Below, piece after piece: positions 1-10,785 of a stretch of 64,000 bases of DNA; the first letter of the stretch is position 1; every line of letters starts with the position of its first letter. The position numbers and the translations under genes are program-made. Below the pieces are notes generated by a model. It searched no databases. It saw nothing but the letters and a program-made list of their open reading frames with translations, and was not told the DNA's origin. Source of the stretch: Rhabdophis nuchalis (Eukaryota; Chordata; Lepidosauria; Squamata; Natricidae); contig CM077644.1 in the NCBI GenBank assembly GCA_039707465.1, forward strand, positions 201,287,962 through 201,351,961, read 5' to 3'.

Positions 1-370
1 ATGAAATAATATTTGATCATATGCTATGAACCCATATAACTGATTAATTTTGGAAAGGAAATTGCAGCCATTATATCGACCATCTGAACTGATGTACTTA
101 TAACACAGTATTATAATACAGTAAAATTATCACAGTGACTTAGCAGTCAATCCACTTCAGTTGGCCCTAGACAAATTGTGATTCTTTTCTTCTGGGACGA
201 TGCTGCAATGTCTTTGTCTTTGAATGTCATTTAGATATCACAGTTTTTAGATGTGAATTAAGGAAGTGAAGTGGAATTTCTCTATCAGAATTCCACAGAC
301 CAGCAAGAACATCAATTGTTCTTAAAGCTACTCTATCAGGTTCAATGCATGTGTACAAGAACTATTTTAT
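1..370. other. no recognisable feature
   Basis: A+T-rich sequence without a convincing reading frame or recognised repeat. It may be single-copy. Confidence 0.4.
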
Positions 371-930
371 TTATTTATTTCGATTTGATTTGATTTGACT
401 TGACTTGACTTCTCAATCGTTTACAAGATAATAGGTATAAGAATAAACATGAATATGAATGAAATGGGTACGAATAAATGGAGACAATAGGACAGAGATA
501 GTAGGCACGATGATGTGCTAATGCATGCCTCTTAGGAATGTAGTAAGGTCAATAGTACACAGTTTAAAGTTAAAGTTATGGGGATTTGAAGATGTAACAA
601 CAGAGTCAGATAGTGCATTCCAGGTATTGACCATTCTGTTGCTGAAGTCATATTTTCTGCAACTGAGTTTGGCGCGGTTTACATTGAGTTTGTATCTGTT
701 GTGTGCTCTTGTATTATTGCAGTTGAATCTGAAGTAGTCATTGAATGGTGGGACATTTTAGCGGATAATTTTGTGTACTATGCTTAAGTCTGACCATAGG
801 TTGTCCAAGCCCAGAATTTCAAGTCTGGCTGAGCTTTGATCAGACCGTAGATGGTTTATTGAATCATCCATTCTATAGTCTGTACCAAGTCTGTATGAAT
901 CTGAAACCCAGTCAATTTGATTTGGATTTT
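371..930 (-). mobile_element. L3/CR1-type LINE, 3' end with ORF2 C-terminus
   Basis: The minus strand reads the end of a non-LTR reverse transcriptase. One frame over about 560-830 carries SARLEILGLDNLW, FNDYFRFNCNN and KYDFSNRMVNTWNALSD, the usual C-terminal pattern of L3/CR1-like ORF2 proteins (SNR-VN-WN-LP). One in-frame stop interrupts it. The 3' end, on the low-coordinate side, ends in a pentanucleotide tail, GATTT/GACTT on the plus strand near 378-412. No RT catalytic core is present, so this is a 5'-truncated dead copy. Clade within the Jockey superfamily is uncertain. Confidence 0.65.
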
Positions 931-1171
931 TAAATCAATTGGGGGGGGGGGAGCATTTATGCACCTATGAAGAAATATTTAGGCCATCAAAATGTATGAA
1001 AAATCAAAATCATTTTTACTAACTGTTCCAAGTCTAAAAGTTTATTTGATTCACAAATTTATATAAATGACTTTCAAATTGAAGCTCCAAGGACATTTTT
1101 ATACACATTTCAGTGGTGGGTTTCTGCAGGCTCGCACCTACTCGCGAGAGCCGGTTGGTGAAATTTAGAGA

Positions 1172-2008
1172 TTTAGTTTCTGTCGGAAGGAGCAAAGGTC
1201 CGTGGTTGTTCTAATTTCGGGGGGAAGGTCGTTCTTCCATGGAAGATCAAGTGACAGCCGTGGCCAGGAGGGCGTTTTACCAGGTTCGCCTGGTCCGCCA
1301 GTTGCATCCCCTATTGGATCGGGGTGCCCTTTGCACAGTCACTCATGCCCTCGTGACATCCCGACTGAACTACTGCAACGCTCTCTACATGGGGCTCCCC
1401 TTGAGGTGCACCCGAAGGCTTCAGCTTGTCCAGAATGCAGCCGTGTGGGCAATTATGGGGACCTCTAAGTTTGCCCATGTAACACTGCTCCTGCACAAGC
1501 TGCATTGGCTGCCTGTCGTCTTTCGGGTGCACTTCAAGATGTTGGTTATCATCTTTAAAGCGCTCCACGGCACGGGACCTAGCTACCTGCGGGATCGCAT
1601 CCTGCCTCATACATCCCTGCGGCCGATTCACTCCCACAGAGAGGGACTTCTCCGGGTGCCGTCCACTAGGCTATGCCAGTGGGTGACGCCCAGGGGAAGG
1701 GCCTTCTCTGTGGCGGGCCCGACCCTCTGGAACGACCTTCCCCCCGAAATTAGAACAACCACGGACGTTCGCTCCTTCCGACAGAAACTAAAAACACACT
1801 TCTTCTGCTTGGCCGGCCTAGGGTAATTCAAATTGTTTAAATTGTTTTAGGGGTTTGTAGGGATAGTTTTAGTTTTATAGGGGTTTTAGCGCAGGGCCAG
1901 TTTAATTTGTTTTTAATCTTTGTACTCTGTCTTGTTTTAATTGTATTTTTAATTCCCTGTGCCCCGCCTCGAGTCCCTTCGGGGAGAGAGAGCGGGTTAT
2001 AAATTAAG

Positions 2009-2046
<38 letters not shown>
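1172..2046 (+). pseudogene. CR1/L2-type LINE ORF2 C-terminus, 5'-inverted copy
   Basis: A 195-codon frame (1239-1826) matches the last part of the ORF2 encoded at 44846-46837: [20 protein letters not shown], then LHWLPVVFRVHFKM, then LWNDLPPEIRTTTDVRSF near the C-terminus. This RNase-H-less ending is typical of the CR1/L2 group. The 3' UTR follows with the CCCTTCGGGGAGAG motif and an ATT microsatellite tail at about 2008-2046. The RT catalytic motifs are absent, so it is a dead 5'-truncated copy. Its first 63 bp (1172-1234) are an inverted copy of 1730-1792 within the same element. It lies inside a hAT-like element. Confidence 0.8.
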
Positions 2047-2048
<2 letters not shown>

Positions 2049-2125
2049 GGGGGTTCCACCGGCGTACCTGGAAGTAAATCTGGCCCGCCGCTGCCAGTGA
2101 CCCAATGGGAAGGAAAGAAAAGGAA

Positions 2126-2136
2126 GGAAGGAAGGA

Positions 2137-2220
<84 letters not shown>

Positions 2221-2221
2221 A
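2126..2221. repeat. GAAA/GGAA tetranucleotide microsatellite
   Basis: About 24 tandem GAAA units preceded by a few GGAA units. It lies just upstream of the module shared with the hAT element at 17593-18846, which also has a GAAA-type run in the same place. Confidence 0.95.
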
Positions 2222-2557
2222 TTTATCATCACAATTGAGTCCAAAATTTTGGTTGCTAAGCAAGAGTGTTGTTAAATGAGTTTCGCCACATTTTAAAAGG
2301 TGGCCACTTCTACCGTCACATGACTGCCAAGCCACACCCACAAAATAGGCCACACCTACAGAGTAGGTTCTAAAAAATTTGAAACCCACCACTGACACAT
2401 CTGGTTTATAAAATTGCTTTTGGGGGCCTTCTAGTCACTTAGGAATTCAGAGAGTTACAGTACCAACACACAGCAAGTAGGGAAAGTTGATTTAGGCTGT
2501 GTTCCCCCAAGTCCACACACTACATTCCATTCACAATAGGTTCTACAGGAAACATTA

Positions 2558-2933
2558 CATGTAGTCCACAACTTATAAACAAAATTGAGCCTAAAATTTA
2601 TGTTGCTAAGTGAGAGAGTTGCCAAATGAATTTCGGCCCGTCTTACGACCTTTCTTAGCACAGTTATTAAGTGATTCACTTGTTAAGTGAATCTGGATTT
2701 CCCATCGACTTTGGTTGTCAGAACATTGCAAAAGGTGATCACATGACTCTGGAATACTGCAACCATCATAAACATGAATCGGTTGCCAGGTATCCAAATT
2801 TGGATCATATGACACACAGGATGCTGCAGTGGTTGAAAGTATGAAAACATGGTCTTTAGTCACTTTTTTTCAGTGATGTTGTAACATTGGACAGTCACTA
2901 AATGAACTGTTGTTGTAAGTGGAGGACTACCCG
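2558..2933. mobile_element. mariner-type MITE (TAGTCC family), copy 1
   Basis: Inverted ends (CATGTAGTCCACAACTTA and its diverged complement near GGACTACCCG) are flanked by TA on both sides, as in Tc1/mariner elements. The interior has the family's recurring GTTGCTAAG, TTAAGTGAATC and GGTGATCACATGA motifs. It is about 376 bp and encodes no transposase. The superfamily is inferred from the TA flanks. Confidence 0.6.
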
Positions 2934-2944
2934 TAGTGAGATGG

Positions 2945-3206
2945 GGGTCTCACAAGTAAAAAGGTCCTGTACCATCTAGCTTTAAGGATGATAAGCAGTA
3001 CCTTGAATGGCACCTGTAAAGCAACTGGAAGCCAGTACAACTCATGGAGGAATGGATTTACTTAGATGAACTGCAGGACACCCAAAACATGTTCCATTCC
3101 ATTCTGGTCCAGTTGAAGCTTCCAGCTGGTCTTCAAGAGTAGCTGTACGTAGATTTCAGTAATCCAAACAGAAGGTGACTAAGCATGAGTGACTATGAGC
3201 AAGGCC
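2945..3206 (-). pseudogene. ancient CR1/L2-type LINE fragment
   Basis: Sequence such as AGTACCTTGAATGGCACC and AGCCAGTACAACTC parallels the antisense strand of the better preserved LINE near 45125-45180, but with many substitutions and indels. It appears to continue at 3655-3935 after an unrelated insertion. No frame is open. Confidence 0.55.
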
Positions 3207-3211
3207 TCCTG

Positions 3212-3645
3212 TTTAGAGACTTAGACTTAGAATAACTTTATTGTCACTTTGAATGTAAACTAATCAGCATACATTAAAATGAAATTTTGTTGCATAAAAC
3301 TATCAAACGTTTCAGGAATAGGCACAATTAATGCACAATATAGATTTGTAAAAGCCCTCCCGGAGCCATAGCTGCCACCTGCTTTTCTAACAGGAACTTC
3401 AAGTCCAAGTCGACTCCTAAATTGTATGCCAAATGTATGTGGGGGAGAGGTACCATCCAGAAACAAAGATATCAACTCGCCTGAACCAGGGAACCCAAAA
3501 CTCACAAACATTTGGGTTGAGTTGTTACCTAGCCTTGAATTGCAACCAGGTCCTCTCCATGTAGGTGGGCACAGTCTGCTGGCACTGAAACATCTGAACA
3601 GCATCGTTTGCCTGGCAGGGGGTAGAGATATTTCATCAGCCTACT
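3212..3645 (-). mobile_element. retroposon-like 3' end inserted in old LINE
   Basis: The minus strand ends with an AATTTCATTTTAATG stretch followed by GACAATAAAGTTATTC, a 3'-terminal pattern shared with Rex1-type tails in this window. The 114-codon minus frame over it has no recognised domain. The family is uncertain. It separates two pieces of an old L2-type copy. Confidence 0.4.
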
Positions 3646-3654
3646 GATAGTACT

Positions 3655-3935
3655 GAATCCCATTCTAGCAGACAATCTCTCTCAGTTACTTCATACAGAT
3701 GTTAAATAGGAGAGCAGAGAAACCTAAGCCCTGAGGCACCTCACATAATAGGGGCCTACGATTTGAACTCTCCTCCATCACCAGTCTAGACTGGTATTGG
3801 CCACAGAAAAAGGAGAATCACTTCAAAACAGTGTCCTCCACTCCCAGTCTCCAGACCCAGCCCAGCAAGATACCATGGATAATGGTGTCAAAGGCTGATG
3901 AGAGATCCAGAAGGGTCTGGATGCACACATCACAC
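3655..3935 (-). pseudogene. ancient CR1/L2-type LINE RT fragment
   Basis: Antisense of an RT core region. CCTGAGGCACCTCACA matches the 'PQG' block seen at 45780-45795, and GATACCATGGATAATGGTGT matches the motif A block (FDTI) seen at 45926-45946. It is heavily diverged with no open frame, so clearly older than the 44.5-49.3 kb copy. Confidence 0.6.
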
Positions 3936-5009
3936 CACCATCTGAAGCTCTCCAAAGATATAAGATGTTCATTTTGCACATTTCTTACATCATTATATCT
4001 TCCAGAGCTCCTCTATAAATGAAGGAGGCCCTGAGATCAACATATAGGGAGAACACATGGGCTGAACAATTCAGCCCATGAATGATGATGACTTTTTATT
4101 CCAAACAGTGACTATGCTTTTAGTCTAACTGTCCATTGATCTCCAAAAACCTTTCCACACATCTTCTACAACCTGTTGGATTCATTAGGAACCTAGGAGA
4201 GCCTGAATAAATAGGTGCATTCTTTCTGCAAAGCAAAGCAACACAAAATAGCTTAAAGACATCAATGATCTGACGATGATAAGGAACAGATGCTGGTATT
4301 ATAATAATAAGACATTGCTGAATAAGCAGTTTGTATTGTTAGTGTATGATGTTCAAACAGGCATACTCAGTTACTTAGAAGATTCTATCTTTCCTAAAAT
4401 AATTATCAGCTATTTAAATACCTATCTTTGACACAAAGATGTAAAATCTGCCAACTTACCCAGAGGTTATAAAAATGAGATGAAATGAAATGTTTAACCC
4501 TTGCTCTTTTTAGCTCTTACACAAAGAATGCACTTATTTTATTACTCAGGTGGATGTGGCATAATAAAGCCTTATAGAACACTTTGAATGGTCTGCAAAT
4601 GTAGTCCACAGGGGGTTATTCTTCCTGTTTTATGAGGAGAATGGAATATATTATTTTCATTGATTTTCCCAATTTGCAATTATTTCAAGTCATTGTGTGA
4701 GAACAGATATGAGAGTTTTGCCATTATCCAAGTGTAATGGAATGTTGTAGCAAGATAAATGATCTCTATGGGAAGGAACAATCTCAGAGTCTAAGTTATT
4801 TGTCTCTCTCTTTCTAAGCACACATGACTAAGATCTTCAGCATTACCAAAGAAAAGAAAAGTGAAGCATATGTAGCTGAGGATACATGGCCACTAAACAA
4901 AATGCTAGATTTTCATTGAATGCATCACATGTTTTTCATGAAGATGAAAAACAGAAGAACAGAATAAGAATTAAAAATACTAGCCTAACTATCTTCCATA
5001 AATTATCTA
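3936..5009. other. no recognisable feature
   Basis: A+T-rich unique-looking sequence. I see no long frame, RNA gene or recognised repeat. Confidence 0.4.
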
Positions 5010-5345
5010 AGGTTCACCTCGCACATATGTGCTAGTCATCCCCAACTCTAGGGGGTGGTCCTCATCTCCGTTTCAAAGCCAAAGAGCCAGTGCTGTCCAA
5101 AGACGTTTCCATGGTTATGTGTCCAGCATGACTAAACGCTAAAGGCGCATGGAAAACTGGTATCTTCCCATCAACGATGGTTCCTATTTTTCTACTTGCA
5201 TTTTTACATGCTTTCAAACTGCTAGGTTGGCAGAACCTGGGACTAATAACGGGAGCTCACTCCATTACACACAGTGCTAGGAATTTGAACCTCCAAACTG
5301 GTTGAGAAGTTCAGCATCTTAGCTACTGAGTCACTACATCCCTTA
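5010..5345 (-). mobile_element. tRNA-derived SINE, antisense copy
   Basis: The minus strand carries the same repeat as 18915-19285: a tRNA-like head with a degenerate B box (seen here as TTTGAACC), the AAATGCAAGTAGAAAAATAG block, and the CTAGAGTTGGGGATGAC block followed by a CACATATGTGC segment. It is full length or nearly so, but diverged. Pol III transcription is inferred from the family. Confidence 0.75.
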
Positions 5346-6299
5346 TATAAATTGCCTAGGGAAGGTCTTAAAAACTCAGCTTCATCTATATCTATATGGA
5401 GATTTTCCACATGTTTAAGAAGAGTTCAATCTTCTCATAACCGGAAATTGGATTTTCTCTGAAGAGCAGCAGAGAAAACAGGATTAGTAAGCAAAGCATG
5501 CCAGTGTTAGAAAATCCCAAAGTGCTTTCCAGACATTACAACAGAAAATACAAAAGTTGCAGTCTTTAGGTTACATGTCCACCTTCCTCAAAGCCTTGGT
5601 TACAATACCTTTAAATTTTTAGGGCTACCTATCATGTCTTCTCTTATCTCCTCTCTCCTTCTCCTCTTTCCCTCCCCCCCCCCTCTCTTTCTCATCTGTC
5701 AAGATCTTTCTAAGCACTTGCTGAAGCTATCAATTCCTGCATATAGCTTTCTCTGGTGTAATATAATATATCATTTTTGTATTAAAAATTAAAGAATATT
5801 TTCAGTTGAATTTATTGACATTTATGATTTATGAACTAAAGAACTGGAACATATGATCACAAAAACACCAATGGTTGATTACATAGCTTAAAGAATGTTA
5901 AATTGGTTTATTGGACTTAAGACTGAAGTTGATTCATCAGTTCATCGGACACCCCAACAAATGAATGTGAAAGGATGGATATAAGATTTTCTTTGATGGT
6001 GATATTAAATATTTGAGAGATCATTGATTCATATGTTTTGGTCTTTGGTTTTACTGGCATCTTTTTGGAACAGTTTTCTAATATATATAAGTAGATATAT
6101 GGGGACATCTTTTAATGTTAAAAATGTTATTGTGATGTGGAATTATGTTCCAAAATTTGGAATTTGATTCACTTCAAAGAACTTTAGATACATTGGATGT
6201 TGAGTATTGATAAGGGAATTATTTTAAGAAATTAGAAATGTAGTATTGTTCTGGATGTTAAAGAGATGGGATTCAGGAAATAGTGAATTTTATTTAGGG
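5346..6299. other. no gene; short CT/C-rich tract
   Basis: Mostly A+T-rich sequence. A pyrimidine tract at about 5640-5700 is the only structure I see. Confidence 0.4.
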
Positions 6300-6490
6300 A
6301 TTAAGGCATCTGGCTAAAAACCAGAAGACTCTAAGTTCCAGTCCTGCCTTAGGCAACAAGCCAGCTGGGTGACCTTGGCCCAGTTATTTTCTCTTAGTCC
6401 TAAAATGAGGTCATGACAAACCATTTTTAAAATAACCTCTCCAAGAGAACTGCAGGAAACTGTCCAAGTAGTTGCCAGGAGTCAAAACTT
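6300..6490 (+). mobile_element. tRNA-derived SINE (second family)
   Basis: AAAACCAGAAGACTCTAAG and AGTTCCAGTCCTGCCTTAGG resemble the anticodon/B-box region of a reptilian tRNA-type SINE. They are followed by AGCTGGGTGACCTTGG and a degenerate CAACAGAG-like tail region. A related copy lies at 60128-60350. Confidence 0.6.
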
Positions 6491-6494
6491 TTCT

Positions 6495-6750
6495 TTTTTT
6501 TATTATTTTATATTTTATTTTATTTATATCTCACCTTTATTATTTTTGCAAATAACTCAAGATGGCAAAGATATCTGATAAACTTTCCTCTTTCTATTTA
6601 TGCCACAACAACAACCCTATGAGATGAGTTGGACTGAGAGAGAGGGACTGGTCCAATGTCACCCAGCTGGTTTCATGGCTAAGACAGTACTTGAACTCAT
6701 GGTCTCCCACCTTCTATCCTAGTTTCTTAATCACTGGCCAAACTGGTTTC
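6495..6750 (-). mobile_element. tRNA-derived SINE, antisense
   Basis: Antisense of a related tRNA-type SINE: CACCCAGCTGGTTTCATGGC, then TGAACTCATGGTCTCCCACC (B-box side), then CTTAATCACTGGCC (A-box side). The T/A-rich tail is at the left end. It stands tail-to-tail with the SINE at 6300-6490. Confidence 0.6.
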
Positions 6751-6860
6751 AGTTACACGTTTTCTTAAACTTGAATACTTTCAAAAAAGAAAAACCCAAC
6801 AAATAAATAAATCAGGAATATGTAATGTGTCCATTTTTAAAAGCCATGTATTTAATGATG

Positions 6861-6951
6861 AATAGAATAGAATAGAACAGAACAGAACAGAACAGAACAG
6901 AACGGAACGGAACGGAACGGAACGGAACAGAACAGAATAGAATAGAATAGA
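6861..6951. repeat. AATAG/AACAG/AACGG pentanucleotide array
   Basis: About 18 pentamers in the order AATAG, AACAG, AACGG, AACAG, AATAG, so the variants are nested symmetrically. It abuts the 3' end of the L3/CR1-type LINE on its right and is that element's tail. Confidence 0.95.
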
Positions 6952-7400
6952 ATTCTTTATTGGCCAAATGGGATTGAACACACAAGGAATTTGTCTTTGG
7001 TGCCTATGCTCTCAATGTACATAAAAAGACAAGATACCTTAATCAGGAATCATAAGGTACAAGGATACAAGCAACAAAGTTACAGTAATGCAGTGATAAG
7101 TGGGAGGAGATGGGTGATAGAATGATGAGAAGACTAATAGTAATAGTAATGCAGCCTTAGTGAATAGTTTGACAGTGGTGAGGGAATTATTTGTTTAGCA
7201 GAGTGATGGAGTTCAGGAAAAAATTGTTCTTGTGTCTATTGTCTTGGTGTGCATTGCTCTATAGCGTTGTTTTGAGGATAGGAGTTGAAACACTTTATGT
7301 CCAGGATGCAAGGGTTCTGTAAATATTTTCATGGACCTCTTTTTGACTCGTGCGGTATACAGGTCTTCAATGGAAGGCAGGTTGGCAGTAATTGTCTTTT
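6952..7400 (-). mobile_element. L3/CR1-type LINE 3' end (snake type)
   Basis: The sequence starting TTCTTTATTGGCCAA and continuing ACACACAAGGAATTTGTC is the antisense 3' UTR of an L3-like CR1 LINE known to seed AATAG-type microsatellites in snakes. Recognition is from memory of the family. The copy is 5'-truncated near 7400 with no intact frame. Confidence 0.7.
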
Positions 7401-7506
7401 CAATAATAACAATAATAATATTATTATGGCCCTTTAAATTAGAAATTATTACATAATCTTTAATGTGTGATAAACATATGACATTCTTAGACAGCCTATA
7501 GAGGTA

Positions 7507-8170
7507 CAGTAGTTCAGAATTTATGACCTGAATAGAATCTGTCTATTGCAATTGTTAAGTTCTGGTGGTCATAAAACAGGTGATCAGATTTGTTTTTTAA
7601 AAACATTTTTGCAAGTCATTAAGTGAATACTGCAGTTGTAAAGTGAATGTTGAGACCATAAAACAAACCCTATAGTCATAAAGCAAATGCCATAGCTGTA
7701 GAGAGAACCTTTTCTTGGCTGTTTTTGCCAAAAACCAGAAATATTTATTTATTTATTTATTTATTTTATTTATTCGATTTATAAACTGCACCAATCTCCG
7801 TTGAGACAGACTCTGGGCGGTGCACAGGACATTAAAAAATATACAATAATAAATAACATATGTACAAAAGTTAAAAAGAAATTAAATAATAAACCTGTGC
7901 TAAAAATCCCATTAAAACATATCTACGTAATTTGGCTAAGGCTAATTTGGCTAAATAGATGCCAGTTTGCAACAAAAGCATTGTAAAATGTGTTCACCTG
8001 ACTATGGGATGCCTTAAATGGCCATGAAATAGGCTGGTTGCCAAATGCTACAGAAGTAGACATGTGATCATGAGGCAGCATAATTACAGAACGGGATCAT
8101 AAGAACTGTTCAGGAGGTCTATCATAATTTTGAATGATTACTGACCAATTGTAAGTTGATGACTATCTGC
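7507..8170. mobile_element. mariner-type MITE, copy 2, split by a LINE
   Basis: The left end CAGTAGTTCAGAATTTATGACC and the right end near GTTGATGACTATCTG belong to the TAGTCC family. Internal motifs (GGTCATAAAACAGGTGATCA, GACATGTGATCATGAG) agree. A LINE 3' fragment occupies about 7741-7965, so the MITE is older than that insertion. Confidence 0.5.
7741..7965 (-). mobile_element. CR1/L2-type LINE 3' UTR fragment
   Basis: An ATTT-type tail is followed by TCTGGGCGGTGCACAGGACA and TGTGCTAAAAATCCCATTAA, the antisense 3' UTR signature of the LINE family at 44.5-49.3 kb. It is short, 5'-truncated and inserted into a MITE. Confidence 0.7.
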
Positions 8171-8289
8171 ATTTTTCTTTTTAAATTTTTAAATGTTTAG
8201 GTTGTCATTATTTATTAGTTGCGGTGTTGTTGTTTTTTACAACTCCCATATACTATTGGAAGATGGTGATTTGAGTTATGAGAATATAA

Positions 8290-9018
8290 CGTGAGGTGAC
8301 GTCTCGCTTAGACTATTGTAACGCTCTCTACATGGGGCTCCCCTTGAGGTGCACCCGGAGGCTCCAGTTGGTTCAGAATGCGGCCGCGCGGGGGATTCTG
8401 GGGGATTCTCGTTACTCCCACGTAACACCTCTCCTGCGCGAGCTGCACTGGCTACCGGTGGCCTTCCTGGTGCGCTTCAAGGTGCTTGTTACCATCTTTA
8501 AATCGCTCCATGGCTCGGGGCCTAGCTACTTGCGGGACCGTCTCCTGCCACATACCTCCCTGCGTCCGATACGCTCCCACAGAGAGGGCTTACTGAGGGT
8601 ACCAACCGCCGGTCAATGCCGGCTAGCGGTACCCAGGGGTAGGGCCTTCTCTGTGGCAGGGCCGGCCCTCTGGAACGACCTACCCCCCGAACTTCGCACT
8701 ATCACGGACCTTCCCCTCTTTCGCCGTTCACTTAAAACATATTTTTTTCAGCAAGCTGGTCTTTCGTAACAGTCCTGACTCTCATAATATATCATCTGCC
8801 AAATACGTATATGGATATTAGATTTTAGGGAATTTTAGTATAGGTTGGGTTGTATTTTAATGTTTAAATTTTAGTACAGGTTAATTTAATTCGTTTTTAA
8901 CTTTGTATATATTGTATGTTTTATATGGTTTTTTAATTTTTCCTGTACACCGCCCCGAGTCCCTTCGGGGAGAGGGGGCGGTTTATAAATCTAATAATAA
9001 AAAATAAATAAATAAATA
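8290..9018 (+). pseudogene. CR1/L2-type LINE ORF2 C-terminus and 3' UTR
   Basis: A 157-codon frame (8296-8769) begins at [18 protein letters not shown] and ends FRRSLKTYFFQQAGLS, matching the last quarter of the ORF2 at 50536-51480 more closely than that at 44846. The 3' UTR ends with CCGAGTCCCTTCGGGGAGAG and an A/T-rich AATA tail at 8985-9018. RT catalytic motifs are missing because of 5' truncation. The frame is open to its natural end, so this copy is fairly young. Confidence 0.85.
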
Positions 9019-9204
9019 GGTGCAGAGTTAACAATTCCTGCTCTTTGCCATTAATAGAGAAACCTACATAGCTCAATAGGATTGGTATGTCCACTATAAA
9101 TTATGTCTGTAAAATAATAATGCCAAGAATCACATTATACCTTCTATCTAATCTTCCTGTTCACCCCAATTAACTAACACTGCCCTCATGTGGGAATATA
9201 TAAC

Positions 9205-9790
9205 ATGATGGAATCATAGAGTTGGGAGATGCTCTTCAGAACATTAATTCCAACCCTCTATTCAATGGAAGAATACAAATTAAAACAATTGTGACAGATG
9301 GCCTTTTAGCCTGTATTTGAACAGACACATGTAGTGTAGTTCACTGATTTTTTGGGGGGGATAACTGATTTAATTGCCAATGTTCTCTTATTGTTGGGAG
9401 TTTCCCCTAGGAATCCATGTTCCCATACTTTAAATCCATTATTCCATGTGCTATACTATAGAGCAGGGGTCTGCAAAGTTGGCTCTTTTAAGACTAGTGG
9501 ACTTCAACACCCAGAATTCCCTAGCCAGCCATGCTGGCTGGGATATTCTGGGAGTTGAAGTCCACCAGTCTTAAAAGAGCCAACTTTACAGACCCCTGCT
9601 ATAGAGTAATTGATGACACATGCTTACTTTCTTTTGTACAACATTTCTTTACATATTTAAAGAGTGCTATTATATCCTTCTTGTCTTTCAATTTCCCCTT
9701 TGCACAACTAAACACACCCAATTTCTTCAGCCTTTTCCCCACAACGTTCAACTTAGTCTTTTGATCATTTTTACCATATCTTTGCATAGG
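9205..9790 (-). mobile_element. CR1 LINE 3' region, split by a hAT foldback
   Basis: AATCATAGAGTTGGGAGATG with ATTCCAACCCTCTATTC is the antisense CR1 3' end. About 9605-9790 continues with the CR1 upstream region (CCTTTTCCCCACAACG, AGTCTTTTGATCATTTTTAC). The foldback at 9464-9598 interrupts it. Diverged, no open frame. Confidence 0.6.
9464..9598. mobile_element. hAT-type foldback MITE, 135 bp
   Basis: The whole element is a near-perfect inverted repeat, beginning CAGGGGTCTGCAAAGTTGGC and ending with its complement, with the centre near 9530. It is flanked by an exact 8-bp duplication, CTATAGAG (9456-9463 and 9599-9606). The length and sequence are shared with the copies at 37170 and 56233. 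Confidence 0.85.
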
Positions 9791-9799
9791 TTTTCAGTT

Positions 9800-10144
9800 A
9801 GCAATGGAAAGGTCAAATCTTCATTTACTTTCCACCCTGTGAAAATAGGAAGAAGATCATTATCAGCATGAGCATAAAGTCTAACAAACCTGGGAAACAT
9901 CTGGTGTGGGGAAAAGGTTGAAGAGAGAGACTTTATTTGCAATGTGTATGGAGATAAAAATATCACTATTATGCCAACAGACAAATTATTTGCCTTCAAC
10001 AGCTAGACGCATTTCAATAGACATACTATAGCTGGTAAGTAGAAGGAACTAAGCAATCAAAATAAAGCTTGTATCCAAATGTAAGTCTTTTAGAAATAAT
10101 TAAAAGCCTCATTTAGTATTATGTCACTTCAATACTATTATTTG
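9800..10144. other. no recognisable feature
   Basis: A+T-rich sequence in which I see no supported gene or repeat. Confidence 0.35.
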
Positions 10145-10152
10145 AACAAAGT

Positions 10153-10288
10153 CAGTGGTGGGATTCAGCCAGTTAGCACCACTTCGGGAGAACCGGTTGT
10201 TAATTTCTGAGCAGTTTGGTGAACTGGTTATGGGAAGAAATCGTTAGGGTAGAGAACTAATTGTTAAATTATTTGAATCCCACAAATG
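10153..10288. mobile_element. hAT-type MITE, 136 bp
   Basis: It begins CAGTGGTGGGATTCAGCC and ends with a decayed inverted copy (TGAATCCCACAAATG). Flanks AACAAAGT (10145-10152) and AATAAAGT (10289-10296) are an 8-bp duplication with one mismatch. The internal motif GAGAACCGGTTGTTAA is repeated within the element. Confidence 0.75.
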
Positions 10289-10317
10289 AATAAAGTGTAT
10301 GTGTGCATGTATGTATA

Positions 10318-10783
10318 CAGTAGTCCTTGACTTACTACCCTAATTGAGCCCTTAAGTGGGTCACCATGTGACTTCACCTGATTTTACACCTTTTTATGTG
10401 GAAAACATTAAGCAAATGCCACAATTATTAAACAAATGCCCTGTTTGTTAAGCAGATGCCACAGTCATTAAGTGACCACCATGGTTGTTAAGCAAATAGC
10501 ACTGTTGTTAAGTGAATCCAATCCCTGAAATGGGAATTTTGTGCTGGGAACTGGAAGTCAAAGCTAATTTCCAGCAAAAAAAAATGTTGTAAATCATGGT
10601 CACATGATTGAGACGCTGAACAAGAGCTAAGTGCTAAGACTCCAAAATGTGATTGCATGACTGCATGACTGCATCCCAGCCATCAGAACTTCTATTCTGA
10701 GTCATAAATAGCCCTGAGGATATCTGTGGCAATTTTGAACAGTCACTAAGTGATTGGTCATAAGATAAGATAAGAACTACCTG
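10318..10783. mobile_element. mariner-type MITE, copy 3
   Basis: CAGTAGTCCTTGACTTACTA at the left and AAGAACTACCTG at the right are inverted ends flanked by TA (10316-10317, 10784-10785). The interior has repeated TTAAGCAAATGCCAC-like units, an internal expansion not seen in the other copies. Confidence 0.65.
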
Positions 10784-10785
10784 TA

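Larger units (their letters stand above)
1111..2394. mobile_element. non-autonomous hAT-like element carrying a LINE fragment
   Basis: The ends are inverted: CAGTGGTGGGTTTC at 1111 and GAAACCCACCACTG ending at 2394. They are flanked by ACACATTT (1103-1110) and ACACATCT (2395-2402), an 8-bp target duplication with one mismatch, as hAT transposases make. No transposase is encoded. The interior holds a LINE 3' fragment (1172-2046), a GAAA-rich microsatellite, and a right-hand module (about 2227-2370) shared with the hAT element at 17593-18846. Confidence 0.75.
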
